64,000 bases of DNA from Perilla frutescens (Eukaryota > Streptophyta > Magnoliopsida > Lamiales > Lamiaceae), in NCBI GenBank assembly GCA_026008535.1, contig BRKX01000018.1:19848088-19912087 (forward strand), in the 5' to 3' direction. A program made the translations under genes and the position numbers. The first letter of the stretch is position 1, and each line of letters opens with the position of its first letter. Below the pieces are notes generated by a model. That model made no database searches, had not been told where the DNA came from, and saw only the letters and a list, made by a program, of their open reading frames with translations. Positions 35,001 to 47,058 of the stretch are shown piece after piece.

Positions 35001-38000
35001 ATTACCAAGTTTACACCAAGTAAATTCGGAAATATCCAAAATTACCAACTCATGTTCATCTATAAAAAAAATTACATCATATCCAATCAATTTTTGCATC
35101 TTGCATATTACGAGTTAATAGAGTATGTATTGATGTGAAACAAAGATAAAAATTTGGAGATCAGTAATGTAGAAGAAGAATTATGTTGCTAGGGTTTTAT
35201 TTTATTTATTTTTTAGTTGATTGCAGATGAGTATAGATTATTTGATTGTACTAATTTTTATTTTATTTATTTTCATGCATTGACTAACAAAGTGTGTATA
35301 TATTGAGTTTAATATTTTATTTCATCCATTTACAATCATTTAAATTTGACATGTTTATGTTGTATGTGACATCTATCCACAATGTGCGAAGTCATAAATG
35401 AAATGCCTATTTTGTATTTTAGTTTTTTACGTGTCTCGACAATTATAAAATATTTAAAGTTAATTAGCTTCAACATGATAATATTCTAGGAAAAAATGGG
35501 ATATGATAGTGAATAATAATATTAAAATAATACATTACAATTCGAGTTTACTAATATTTCCAAACAATAATATGTAAAATTAATGTATATTTTAATATGT
35601 TTATTATTTTTATTTCATTTTGAGTGTTTCAATGAAATTAGATATGATTTAATTTGCAGTTCTATCATTATTTTAGATGATCTTCACAAAAATCGAACAA
35701 TATTCTTTCTATTAAAAAAAATTGAAGAAATAAATTGCTTGTGGTTACTTAGGCAATGTTTGGTAGCCTGGATAAAGGCATATTAGTAAAGGTATCCAGC
35801 AAGAACCGTGTGTTTGGTAGCCATTGCTCGTTCACGCGAGGCCCGGTACAACGCGAGGCCCGGGGTGTAATTTACTGATTTGGCTGGACAATGTATCCGA
35901 CACCCCCCCTCGGTTACAGTTTATGGCGTAGCAATCTTAGTATATATGCCTTTATCTAAGCTACCAAATATTGCCTAAACTAATTTACTCATTCTAGAAG
36001 TTAGTCTACCAAATAAAACAATGTACCAAACAGATGTGTGAAACAATCTTAGTATATTTATCTTAATAACCAAACACACAACTAAAATAGTTAATACGCA
36101 ATTATCTTTCAAAGCAATTCAGATTTTATTAATGTGGGTATATCCATACCAATATACCAAACATTGCCTTAAAGTACTCATATTAATTATGTATTTTGCA
36201 AACTTTATATTTAGAAAAACTATGAAAGATAATATAAGGGTGTCACCTTCAATAAAAAATGTTAATTAAATGGTGTGAAATGCCAAAAAATTATTTTATG
36301 GTGCATCATGCAAGCAAGGTTATAATTCGAGAATGCAAGTCAATTACCCTTTTGAATTCATAGGCATGTTAAAAGTGTGCATTAAAATTAAACGTCCTTC
36401 AAATATATTTGAGATATGCATTCAATTAATTAAATTAATATATAATAGATTAATATACTTGCAACATAAATTAATCAATGCAATAGAGGTTGCATGTGCC
36501 CATTTAATCTACTAACTTTCATCCTTAAAAAGATGAATTTGCCAATTTCTTTACAACCTTGATGTCAATGATTGTTATATATAAGTGCACTAAGTGTCAC
36601 ATTTAAATTACATTTTCCTACTACTAATGTTTTGTGCTCCCAAATACAATTTGTGGGAGAAAAATTGAACTTACTGTTTTTTCTTCTTGCTTACGTGCAA
36701 CTCTCGAGATTTTTTCAATTTGGACGTTCTTACATTTTAAAACAAAAAAGAATTCATTATATTGAACGATGTGTATAAATCTTAAATATTTGGTACACTT
36801 CTATAACAAATTTTTCTATGTACATGTGTTTGAGAATAGAAGAAGGAGCAAGCTACAATAATAATTACCTGACTTTTCATGGAGGATCGAATCAGGTTGG
36901 GTGAATCTTCTGTTAATAATTAGATTTGACCTATCTTTATTTATGAAATTTAAAGTGACAAAAAAATAAATAAATATAGATTATGATATATCATAACATT
37001 CAGAGATTTTCAGCAAACATATCTTGTAGGAATTTGAATATGTGCAATTTTTTTGTACTATTTTGTATGTCTATTTTAGGTTTTAAATTATTCTTCGGCT
37101 ATCTTGAATTGGGCTGAGATTTTAATTTATTTTCAAATGTTGAATCTTATATAGTATGTTGACCTATATAACAATTCTTTTTTTACATTCTTTTATATGT
37201 CTAAGATAATTTAATATACTCCAAATATAGTTAAATGTCAAATCTATACGATCAACAGTGTGTTCTTTTTTTTAGATTTAATCCATCCTTTTAGTTTTAG
37301 TAGAACCATTTTTTTTATATTGGTATATTAAAAATTTTAGATATTTTTTCGTCAAATTTTCGCACCTATTGATCTTTCATAAAATATATTAATAAACTAT
37401 TCACTTAAGAATTTAAAATATAAACCAGAAAGATCTCACATTTCATTAACATATTGGAAAATAAATGAGAAAATATTATTGACATCAAAAGGTGCTTAAT
37501 ATATATAATTTTATGTTTTGAATTCCAAGCACAATTATCAAGTGGTGATCTATTTTATAATAGTCCAAAATTTATGCGTAAATTACGTTATTCACAAGAT
37601 TGAACATAGATTGGAAGGTGAAGAGGTGAAGATGAAATAAATATAACAATATTAGTTGCAAATGGGCAAGAAAAAAATTCCCGAAGAAGAATAAATGGGT
37701 GGGTGCCAAAAATGGGAGAGAAAAAATAAAAAATGACAAAGTTTAAAAAATAGAAGATATTTTTTTGGGTTTAATTTTTCATATTTGGATATAATTTCAT
37801 TATTGGATTAATTAATTTAAATATTTTTTAAAAATTTATTAGGACCATTGAAATTTATTTTGATGTTTTCCATGCATTTTGCTATTGAAATAACTATATT
37901 TTTATGTTAAATATTTTGCCCATTGAATAAATAAAATATTTTCACGCATTTTATTGGTAAATTTAACATAATCATTTTATGTTGGTATATAAATTCTTAA

Positions 38001-38931
38001 TTATTTTATTTAGCATAAAGTAATTAATTTTTTTTATGCTTTTTTATTTTATCATATAACAATGATTCATTTCAATTATATACAAGACTTCAAGCCTAAT
38101 TTTTAGAATTTTAATTGTTGGGCAGTCAATTTATGCTAAATCATGTAGAAATGAACATTTTTTTAGTTAGCAGAGTTATATTATAATGAGTTTCAAATTT
38201 GTGAGAGCACACATTTAAATAAATATATCCTACCGTATTTTATTCAATAAATTATTTATATAATAAATTTTTAATTCTTTAATATTTTTCTTTAATATTT
38301 AGATATCATATGTATATTTTACATATCATAAATAAAAATGACAAATGTATAATTTCACACTACGTATAGACTGACATTGTACAATAATATAATTTAATAT
38401 ATTTATACCCATATGTAAGGAGATGTAAAATGATATGATGTTAAAGATGGAGTTTACATGTGTTATCTATAAATAAAAGAGATATGATGAAACATTAATC
38501 AAATCGTGGAGGTGTTGTTCAAACGATCACAATTCTCCCATGATTATGTTCTATTCACTTCACATAGTCTGGAGGCATGACAGAGATGCATATAATATAA
38601 TAATATTCTTAAATATGTTTTATAGATGTGTTTTTTTTTCTTAATTTTTTTCACTGTGTCTAAAATTCTAAAAGACTCTAATTATGTTGTAATAGATTTC
38701 GTGCGGACCAATTATGTCATTTGTTATACTGGGCACAATGAATGAAAATTTATTAATTGATATAAGTTGTCTCCCAATAAAATAGAGACCAAAATTGAAC
38801 ATAACGTTATATGTTTTGTATATATTTTATGATTATTTCTACTAATTATTTAATTGCAATTTAATTATTTTATCAATTCATAAAAATTATTTATATATTC
38901 TCAACGTGTATCGCACAGGATGCAATCCTAG
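32018..38931 (+). mobile_element. Probable non-autonomous Helitron (1)
   Basis: The 5' end TCTTTATATATATAAAAGC follows an A (32017). The 3' end has a short hairpin-like CGTGTATCGCAC and terminates CCTAG (38931) followed by T. This fits Helitron rules: 5' TC, 3' CTRR preceded by a hairpin, insertion between A and T, no target duplication. The second candidate (45425-49908) shares both ends. The interior is AT-rich, with no Rep/helicase, and holds a MITE (35750-35977). A less AT-rich piece at about 33150-33255 might be captured sequence but is not identifiable. It may be a composite of nested elements. Confidence 0.55.
35750..35977. mobile_element. MITE with long terminal inverted repeats
   Basis: The left end TAGGCAATGTTTGGTAGCCT... 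and the inverted right end TAGGCAATATTTGGTAGCTT... match over about 37 bases, including GATAAAGGCATAT. Size is 228 bases with a GC-richer centre containing a duplicated GCGAGGCCCGG. Flanks read CTTA and CTAAAC, so a TTA/TAA-type target is possible but no clean duplication is seen. A related end (ACCAAACATTGCCTTAAAG) occurs near 36158-36175, suggesting a second damaged copy. Confidence 0.75.
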
Positions 38932-39105
38932 TTATCTAAAGATTATTTATTACTTCAGACCATATTTTATCCAAAGTACATCCACGGAATGAGATAAGTA
39001 GTGGTAGATGGTTGTATGGTTTTTGTCGCTCGAACAAGAGAACATTTTATTATACATAAACACATATATAGGAACATAGCTACGAAAAACCATGGATCAT
39101 GATGG
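38932..39105. other. Intergenic spacer before the minisatellite
   Basis: No recognisable gene or element. Confidence 0.4.
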
Positions 39106-39238
39106 GTGACGACACTTGATCATACACAGACGAGGTTCACTGCTTGAGTGACGACACTTGATTAAACCGCTCGGGGTGTGTCCACTGCTTGAGTGACGGC
39201 ACTCGATTACACTGCTTGGGTGTGGTGTGTCCGAGTGA
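39106..39238 (+). repeat. Minisatellite, 42-45 bp unit x3
   Basis: Units starting GTGACGACACTTGAT, GTGACGACACTTGAT and GTGACGGCACTCGAT begin at 39106, 39148 and 39193. Each contains a CACTGCTTG-like segment. The array lies about 280-410 bases upstream of the NDUFB10 start codon. Confidence 0.8.
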
Positions 39239-39332
39239 ATTGTTGTTGTTGTTGTTTTCTGAAACAATGAATGGTTGTTTTAGATTTTACCAGAGTCAAC
39301 GGTATTGGCCTATTGGGTTCCCAAATCAGAGA

Positions 39333-39514
39333 AGCCCATTGAATTTGTAAATGGGCTTGCATGGGTCCGTTTAAAGCCCGCAAACCGATCCACTTCGAAT
39401 TTCCTCTCTCTAACACTCCCTCGCTCAACTGTTAGTCTATTGCTATTTACTACACCAGCTTAATCAATTTGATTCCCCCATTGTAATCGATCCGATCAAA
39501 CCCTAGCTGAGAAA
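39333..39514 (+). promoter_or_regulatory. NDUFB10 promoter: site II elements and telo-box
   Basis: AGCCCA (39333-39338) and TGGGCT (39352-39357) are opposed site II (TGGGCY) motifs, and AAACCCTAG (39498-39506) is a telo-box 9 bases before the ATG. This combination is known from promoters of plant nuclear genes for mitochondrial and ribosomal proteins. The transcription start is not identifiable, so the telo-box is probably within the 5' UTR. Confidence 0.6.
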
Positions 39515-39921
39515 ATGGGGCGGAAGAAAGGAGCGACGCTGACGCACGACGGGCCACCGGACGATTTCGACCCGGAGAATCCGTACAAGGACCCGGTTGC
39601 GATGCTGGAGATGAGGGAGTATCTAGTGAGAGAAAAGTGGATCGACATCGAGAAAGCCAAGATCTTGAGAGAGAAGGTCAAGTGGTGCTACCGCGTCGAG
39701 GGCATCAACCACCTCCAGAAATGCCGCCACCTCGTCCACCAGTATCTTGAGTCTACCCGCGGCATCGGCTGGGGCAAGGACCACCGCCCCCACGAATTCC
39801 ACGGTTGCCGATTTTCCCACCCGAATTTGTGAGATTATTTTGTGTTACTATGTGTTTGTGTGTTGATTTGTTTGATTGTTTGTTTGTCTTAGGTCCGAAG
39901 GTGGAAGCGTCTGCTGAGTGA
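39515..39921 (+). CDS. NDUFB10: NADH dehydrogenase (ubiquinone) 1 beta subcomplex subunit 10 (complex I PDSW-type subunit)
   Basis: Encodes an accessory subunit of mitochondrial complex I (proximal part of the membrane arm in known structures). Exon 1 is 39515-39803 and exon 2 is 39893-39921. The 89-base intron begins GTTGCC and ends GTCTTAG. The split codon joins to Gly, giving a 105-residue protein that ends HEFHGPKVEASAE. The sequence starts MGRKKGATLTHDGPPDDFDP and has the plant family hallmarks YKDPVAMLEMREYLVREKW, EKAKILREKVKWCYRVEGIN and HLQKCRHLVHQYLE. Length is close to the ~105-107 residues of plant homologues. The start is the first ATG after a telo-box 5' region. No damage is visible. 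Confidence 0.95.
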
Positions 39922-42718
39922 ATGGATCGCGGGCGGAATCGCCAATTTGAATAATTTGAGGTTTTATTTTAATTGTTGCTTTTTCGTTTGTTTTTCTGTA
40001 TTTGCCTGATTTTTAATGCGTTTGGATCCATGCTTCCCCATCAACGTCCTGAGTTGAATTTTAGTTCTACAGTTTGAGCTGGATTAAGTTTTGTTGTGTA
40101 TCTGGCGAACAATAATAACAGTTTTTTGGCCGAGATTAGGGTTATTTCTTGTAATGGCATCAAAATTACTTGTTATGCTTAACTGAAATATATATTTTTA
40201 AGCGTAGAATCTTGACAGAATTGCTCAATCATTGTTCTTGAAGATCACGTAATTAAGCTTCAGGCCAGTTTGCTTTGAGTGATTTGAGAGCAACACCAAA
40301 TTTAAGCTTCGGACCACTTCTCTTTGAGTTGAATATGAAACTTGATTTTGTTTTTTTTTTAATTGTTATTTCAAGCTTCTGAGTATGGATGAGAGTTGAG
40401 TATTCTTTTTTTTTTTTGTTGCAAAACTTGAGTGTTTTGCCTGATGATTTGTATGTGTTTGGCTGGATGGTGTGGCCTATGAACACCTTTTTGCACACAC
40501 ATGGCTGATAAAATCTAAGGACTTTTTGGCCTTGAAAGGAGTGGAGTGTGAGCCTATGAGGTATAAATAGGGATGTAAACGGGGCGGGGTCAGGTATTGC
40601 TCCCCCACCCCCATACCCGCCTCCTAAATTGATCCCCATACCCGCCCCCATCCCCGTTTAAATAGGGGCGGGTACGGGGCAGGGATTACCCGCTGGGGGA
40701 AGGGTACCCATCGGGTACCTGTTATATGTTGTTTATTTTTTAAAACCATAGCATATTCGGCAGCCGGGCTGTGATTGACTATGAGACCATCAGACAAGTT
40801 GTTTTAAGTAATTAGTTGTGCAATTTCTGAATAATTTCAAATCAATTTTGTAAGGTGTTGAAGAAGGAATAATTCAAATATTACACACTCACTGAAGTGA
40901 TGGTTATGGATTATATGTTGGAGAAGCATGAGCAAACAAAATCCACCAGGAAAGAGTTTCTCTTTCTATATGTAAAATGTAAAGCTGTCTGATTAATATT
41001 TGAAAGTTAGTCTGTTAGTAATATGAACCATTAGTAGGTAGTTGCACTATAGAGCCATCACCTTCAAGTAGTCTTAAGCTCAAAGCAGCCTTGAAAGGTT
41101 CCGCGCTATTTTCCGGCCTAGCCTGCTGTTATTGTTTGGTAGTCTGAATGCACCTACTAGCCGATTAGCAATGCCATTAGCAGATCTTGTTTATTGTAAT
41201 GTATCAATTGTGAAAATCTGGATTGCCATATCCCATATACGGTTTTTATGCTCATGTGAATTGAATGTCCAATCATCTCTTATTATGAAACATAATTTGT
41301 TATAAATTTATAATGATCGTCATATTATTTTTTTCTTTTTAAACTCTTCTAATCATATAGCAGGTGTTGGATATATTTAGATACCCTTTCATCATTTAAA
41401 AAAAATTAACTTCATTTTTATATAATGCCCATATGTTGTCGATTTTATAGGGATATTTTTTTTGTTTTACCAACTGAGGCAAATTACATCAACATAATCT
41501 ACCACATATCAATGTGGTCCATATGATGTTAAATTATTCTTACTGCATATTCCAGAATAGCTTATCACAATTTGTGATTTTTCGTTATGAATATTAACTC
41601 TGGGGGAAATAATTTCTGATATGTCTTGCAAAATATTTTATTCAATTGGGTATTAAAAGAATGACAAGAAATTACTTTCTTCCAGAAAAAGAAATTGGAC
41701 GAGGACTTTTATTTTGTACATTGTAACTAAAGTTATTGGGCCAATTAATAAAATTGTACTTCTAAAGAGTAAAGCCAAGTAAGCAGGAAATGAATTTTAT
41801 ATTGCCGACAGAAACTAGACTTGTGCGTGTGGTTCTGCTATTTCATTTGATTAAAAAACTGCTTCACAACTTGATGGTGGAATATGATTCTCTGCCCTGC
41901 AGGTGGATTATGTTTATCCAGCAGGCTGATGTATGCGGTGAGATGTCTGCATGTCAATCAGGTGTGTCCGTCGGGATATTAGCCATTTGTCCAGTTAGAC
42001 TGTTACAATCAAATGTATGTCTTTTGTTTAATCCAAACATCAAGGGCCAGGTGGCTAACTTCTTTTCTCTTGCAACTTTCTGTATTTGTGAAAGTGATGA
42101 GATTTTTTTACAAACAATCATTAACAAAATAATGTCATAACTCATAAGTTCTTATCTCTATAATTTCAGATATTATCTTGTCAATAGATGGTGATTGTGC
42201 TTCTTATACATTTGATGCTTGATAAGTCTATAATATCACTGTAGTTGAGATCCCGATCATCTTTCAACTTAGCAGAATTCGCTGCTTGCGTAATACGTTT
42301 AGCTAATTGTTTCAGACAGGACACGTGAATGAATATGGCTTCATGCAGAATGATATTTGCATAATTTATGGATTGACTTCTGTGGTTCGGGTATTATTTA
42401 TTAACTTTTAGTTCTAATATTAACTAAGTCCATCTCTGTGGCCATCAGAAAATCGTAATACATTTTGCTTGAGTGTCACTATGCTTCAGAACAGTTTCAC
42501 GCATTTTGAAAATTGTTTGAATAAGTCAATAAATGCGTGCATCCAGCTGATATTGAGTAATCCACTCACACCTACTTTGCTTGAAAGAATTGTTTTATTG
42601 TTGACTGGATGTCAGCAATATGAGATATGTATCATTTGTAATATGCTAACTGAGCATTTCTGATAACCCATAAATATTATCCAATAGTTTGATTTCTTTT
42701 ATGTGGTGTTTAAACATT
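39922..42718. other. NDUFB10 3' region and intergenic sequence
   Basis: It probably begins with the 3' UTR. A GC-rich repeat fragment lies at 40568-40730. The rest is AT-rich with no recognised gene. A short block around 41890-41960 (CCTGCAGGTGGATTATG...) looks exon-like in composition but has no recognisable protein. Confidence 0.45.
40568..40730 (+). repeat. GGGGCGGG-rich repeat fragment (hAT-like terminus)
   Basis: It starts TAGGGATGTAAACGGGGCGGG and contains ACCCCCATACCCGCC and GGGGCGGGTACGGGG blocks in both orientations. TAGGG-TG-type starts with inverted GC-rich arrays resemble the hAT family ends seen at 50093 and 61909. No partner terminus was found. The 132-codon minus-strand frame across it (40253-40651) is an artefact of the repeat. 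Confidence 0.45.
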
Positions 42719-42885
42719 AAGGTTACATTTGGATTGAGGGATTTGAAATCAATCTGCCCAATTCACTCAAAATGAATTCAAATTGAAAGTGATAGGTTTC
42801 ATATTAATCCATGCAACCACCAATAGAATTGCTACAGTGGATTATAACTCATCCCCAAATCCCTTCATTCCAAAACAACCTTCGG
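42719..42885. mobile_element. Small MITE with terminal inverted repeats
   Basis: The left end AGGTTACATTTGGATTGAGGGATTTG and the inverted right end AGGTTGTTTTGGAATGAAGGGATTTG match well. The element is about 167 bases with no coding content. A target duplication is not clear. Confidence 0.65.
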
Positions 42886-44377
42886 AAAACATATAGATGG
42901 TTCAAATTTGTGACATTGTGCATCATCATTAGACATTTCATTTACCTGTGAAACTAATATTCAAGGTCCACATATAATCTCTGAGTTAGGATAGATCCAG
43001 AAAGAACTTGCATTAGACGTTCTAAGGAATAAACTGGACTTAACAAAGACCATAAGGTTATTATGTACTACCCAATCCTGAAATAAGCACACTTTATTGA
43101 AATGCTATAAATTTGTGTCGTTATATTCTTTTCACGAAATTAATAAAAGGATTCGGTGATGACCAAGGAATTAGTTTCCTTATTGTAGAACTAATATAGA
43201 AATTATGTCTGCTCTTGTCAATTAGTTGGGATTGTGCTAGTGTTCCAATAGAAAGTACATTTATCATGATCCAATAAGTTGTAACCATACGAATTTATTT
43301 ATGTTAATGGCATTTAGCCTTTCAAAATCCTAAGGAACCTCTTATCAATTCCTTCCTTTCACATTGCAATTTGCAACAAGAATAAGATTTTGAAGCAGAT
43401 GTATTCTATATATTCTATTTCTTGAATTTAATGAGAGATTGATTAATAGGTAGAAGTTAACCTTGTACGCATGATAACGGTTTTTAACTTAAATAAACAA
43501 AGTATAAAAGGAAAAGAGAGATTATCTTCCTTCTCGGTTATCTTTTGCAAGATGAGCCATATTTGGTACCTCATATTTCTTATTTGTTATCTTGTTTTCA
43601 TTGAATTTGATTGTTCTCTGTTTTCCATGACGAAAAAGGTGACTTTGTGCTATACTACTAGAACATACTTCTATGGAAATTGAATGTAAATCATTGTATG
43701 GGCACACAATTCCTCACTTATTGAATTTCCATGTTTACATGAATCTCTATTTGTTAATCTGTAATGTAATCAGTTAGTGTCTAAATAGGCATAGAAGAGC
43801 TGATAGGTTTAAATCGTGGAACACTTGTTATATGCAATCTGTATAAATATATGAACTAAGAACTGGAAGTTAGCCTACTTGTTTGTGTAATAAATGAGAT
43901 TTTTGAGCTCTAGTTACTCTTTTATATAAATCAGATTTGTGCATACAGTTAACTTTCTGGATTATAGATATAAAACATTTGTGACTCTAAAATGAGTTTG
44001 TGCCAGGCATAGGAACCATTTATGTACAAAATCCCAAACATTAATTTCATTAATATAGAGCCCGATTATGGGGTTCTTGGGATATTCAGAACTATTAATA
44101 TTAAAACTTCTTGGTGTATAATTAATGTATATCTCCATGGTTCCGTTCTGACCTTTATCTGGTGGTCTGCTGTATCTTCAACTTCTCAGCATTTTACTGT
44201 TGACAGGAGTTCACTGGAATACATGGAAATGTAACAAACGAGAGTCAGATAAAAACAGAGTGAGCTAATCTGAGAAATATTAGAGAGATGTAAGTCAAGT
44301 GTGCAGGTGGTGTATGTGTGTGCTCGAGCTCATATATGTGTTTGTATTTGTTTGTTTGTGTGTGTATCTGTGTTTGT
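42886..44377. other. Intergenic sequence, no clear gene
   Basis: Moderately AT-rich with scattered short open frames only. There is a GT-rich run just before 44378. No homologous protein is recognised. Confidence 0.45.
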
Positions 44378-44596
44378 AGAAAGCTGAAGTTTCTGGGAGC
44401 TCCCTTCAGTCCAATCAGTGGGCAAAGGAAACTGAAGGAGTTGCTCCCACCTCACGCACTGGTTAAACTCAAAACACTTATTAAGTTTAGCCAAATGCAT
44501 GAGATGGCAGCTCTATTCGCTTCTCGGCCCTCGATCTTGGACCGAAGGAAGCTCTTCAGATTTCTAGCACAAAGGCACAGAAGTAAGATCCCTTAG
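44378..44596 (+). CDS. Possible terminal exon, unidentified
   Basis: After a pyrimidine/GT-rich tract and TTTGTAG (an acceptor-like site ending at 44378), one frame is open for about 70 codons to TAG at 44594-44596: RKLKFLGAPFSPISGQRKLK, then ELLPPHALVKLKTLIKFSQM and ending FLAQRHRSKIP. A second frame reads KAEVSGSSLQSNQWAKETEG and stops after about 28 codons, so the correct frame is uncertain. GC content is higher than the surroundings. I do not recognise the protein, and no upstream exons are evident. It may be part of a non-coding RNA or a pseudogene. Confidence 0.2.
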   Translation, partial: RKLKFLGAPFSPISGQRKLKELLPPHALVKLKTLIKFSQMHEMAALFASRPSILDRRKLFRFLAQRHRSKIP

Positions 44597-44967
44597 TGTG
44601 ATCTATTTAAAGATTATATGAATGCGCGTGTGTATATATATGTTGGAATGTGTTGTGTTTTTGAAGAGAACTCGTGGTAGGGATGAGAAGAGTTTGCTTT
44701 TTTATACACCAGACACTCGGGTTGGAACTGTTTGTTGATGCTAACAGACAGATTAGTGTGAATTAAATTGGAGCTTTGAATGAGGAATCTTTCTACTGCT
44801 GTTCATGTGGAGGCTTTTAAGCTCCTCTCATCCTCAATTTGGTTTTTACTTATTTGATGCATATCTCATAATTTATTGTTATTTCCTCTTTCTAACAACC
44901 AGATTATGTCATCTCTTTGTGACTGATTTACACTCGCACATACCCATCTGAAATGCAGTCTGTGCGC

Positions 44968-44969
<2 letters not shown>

Positions 44970-44999
<30 letters not shown>

Positions 45000-45003
45000 C
45001 AGA
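44970..45003. repeat. (GT)n(GA)n microsatellite
   Basis: TGTGTGTGTGTG is followed by GAGAGA for about 20 bases. The rest of 44597-45424 is unremarkable intergenic DNA. Confidence 0.9.
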
Positions 45004-45599
45004 GATCAGGCCAATACATTTTTGACAGCTTCGTTATGTGACTGCTAGGAAAATTCATTTTGTGTAATCGTTTTAATATATTTTGATTTGATATTTTTGT
45101 TTTTTGTGCCGAGGGCGTTACTTTCTGTGTTTTAATAAATTAACAATGATATAAACATATAGCAACCCAGAAATTAAAAAAGTAAGATAAGATCTAATGT
45201 ATCCTGGTTTATTTAATTTAATAGAGAGATCGGTGAATCTAAGCACCATTATTGTTGAGTTACACCTCCCAGGCAGAAGAATGTATATAGCAACATCACT
45301 TCCATTATAGTTTATAATATATAAGGTAGTTCAATCCTCATTCAGTTTTTAAGTGATTTCGGGGTTTTCACTTCTCAGTGGTCCGCCGTTTTAGTGTGTA
45401 ATAATTAACAAATGGTAATCTTAATCTTTATATATATAAAAGCTGAATGGTCCTCCTTTTAGCAATTTATATTAATTTCACTAAATTTATATATTAATTT
45501 AATTATATATCATATCTTTACATAAAATAGAATACAATATTATGATGGTTTCATTTCGTGCTGGTTTCGTTTCGCGCTCAAAAAGAATTTATATTTTCT

Positions 45600-47058
45600 T
45601 GATACTCACAGCAGGCGCAGCCAGTGATGTACGGTCGATCCTACAAAGAGCTGATGTAACTTCTCTTTCTGGTCACCAATTTCAATAGGGGGTTTTGGAT
45701 TTCTTGTGGTTACAATAATAAATAAATCTGCAAAACTAATAAAGAAAATCAAATAATAAAGGTTCTGGAATTTGAACTAGAATATAGTTTAGACTACATT
45801 CACTAGATCATGGGCATATCGATCTTCCGGCATGATTAAGTCACCCAGTTATTGAGACTAGATTCTTCGCTACGTCTCTTTATTCATCCTTTCAAATTAG
45901 ATTTAAAAGTGATTTCTCTTCGATTAAACCCCTAACCTATCATCCACCTCCCGGTGCCGGTGCCTCTAAGAGATGTAAGTAAACAGGCAGTTTTGTGCTC
46001 TAGATGAACACAAGTTTGTTGTGTTTACTGATTCCTCGTGTGCCCATAATAACCCACCGATTTTCCAGTTACCATTTAAATCAACACACAATCACGATTC
46101 GCTAATCCAATTAACTCTAGTGTGCCTACTACAATTAAAAAGTGATCATCCACATTAGTCATATTAAACACACTCACTGGGATTAAGAACAAAAATTGGC
46201 AAAAATTTATTCATGCAGTAATATGTTCACACGACCTCACGAGTATTTGCATGTGTCTAAACCATTATCCGTCGTTCAAATCCCAGAAATAAGGATCTAA
46301 CCACTCATGTTAGATGAAATTAAAAATGCAGAAATTAACGACATAATATGGAAATAAAACTTACTAAATTGAATAAATAGTTGGTTCAACTCCAACGTTG
46401 AACATTAAACAACATTCATACTTCCTGCGGGCATAAGGCCAGAGATTGTTCTTGCTGTCGAAGTAGCTTTAAAACTAAACTAAGTGCGGAAAATAAAAAT
46501 GCAAAATGTAAATGTCGAAGTGCGTGTTTTCCAACAATCAAGCTAGTATTTATAGGAGTATAAGGATCAAAATAAATCCCCTGAAAATGGGGATCTTCAA
46601 CTATCTACCGGATTCGGTGTGCCCCACTTCAACTTATCTGGATAGACCTTATGTTAGAGTTTGTTGGATTGATTCCGGTATTTCAAGAATTCCTTCTCAT
46701 TTTCAAATACTGATCTCCTCAGCAGTCTCTATCTGCTCCAACTTCTTTGAAACTTGATCAGATTATCCAGCCTTATCTTCTCCCAATAGAATCTCGGTTT
46801 TTCCGCGAATGCCCTGTTCATCGCCATGGTCGAATCTGTCTGAGTATTGTGGGCACGACATCATCCAGTCAGCTCAATCCTTATCTGATATGCCTATTTC
46901 ATCAATTTCAGTTAATTTTAAGGCCAAAATGTCTCTTTCACCAGATTCGACTCTTAGAATGCTCATTCACCTGGTTCTTTTCCGACACAAAAGATACTAA
47001 AAAGGATATTTAGAAAAACTAAAATGCCCAGAAAAACAAGAAATCAACGGACTTATCA
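45600..47058 (-). mobile_element. Solo-LTR-like element in reverse orientation
   Basis: On the minus strand it runs from TGATAAGTCCGTTG (47058) to GTGAGTATCA (45600), with the LTR-end-like motif GTAGGATCGACCGTACATCA near the 3' end. Size is 1459 bases. Plus-strand open frames at 46512-47013 lie in its 5' part and resemble no known protein. It is related to 10430-11631. A 5-bp duplication was not found (TTTCT versus GTATA), so the ends or the solo-LTR status may be wrong. Confidence 0.55.

Noticed and set aside
40253..40651. 132-codon minus-strand frame with a Gly-rich start
   Set aside because: The Gly-rich part is the GGGGCGGG repeat and the rest is low complexity. There is no family resemblance.
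46512..47013. Two overlapping plus-strand frames of 80-88 codons
   Set aside because: They lie antisense in a solo-LTR-like element and resemble no known protein.
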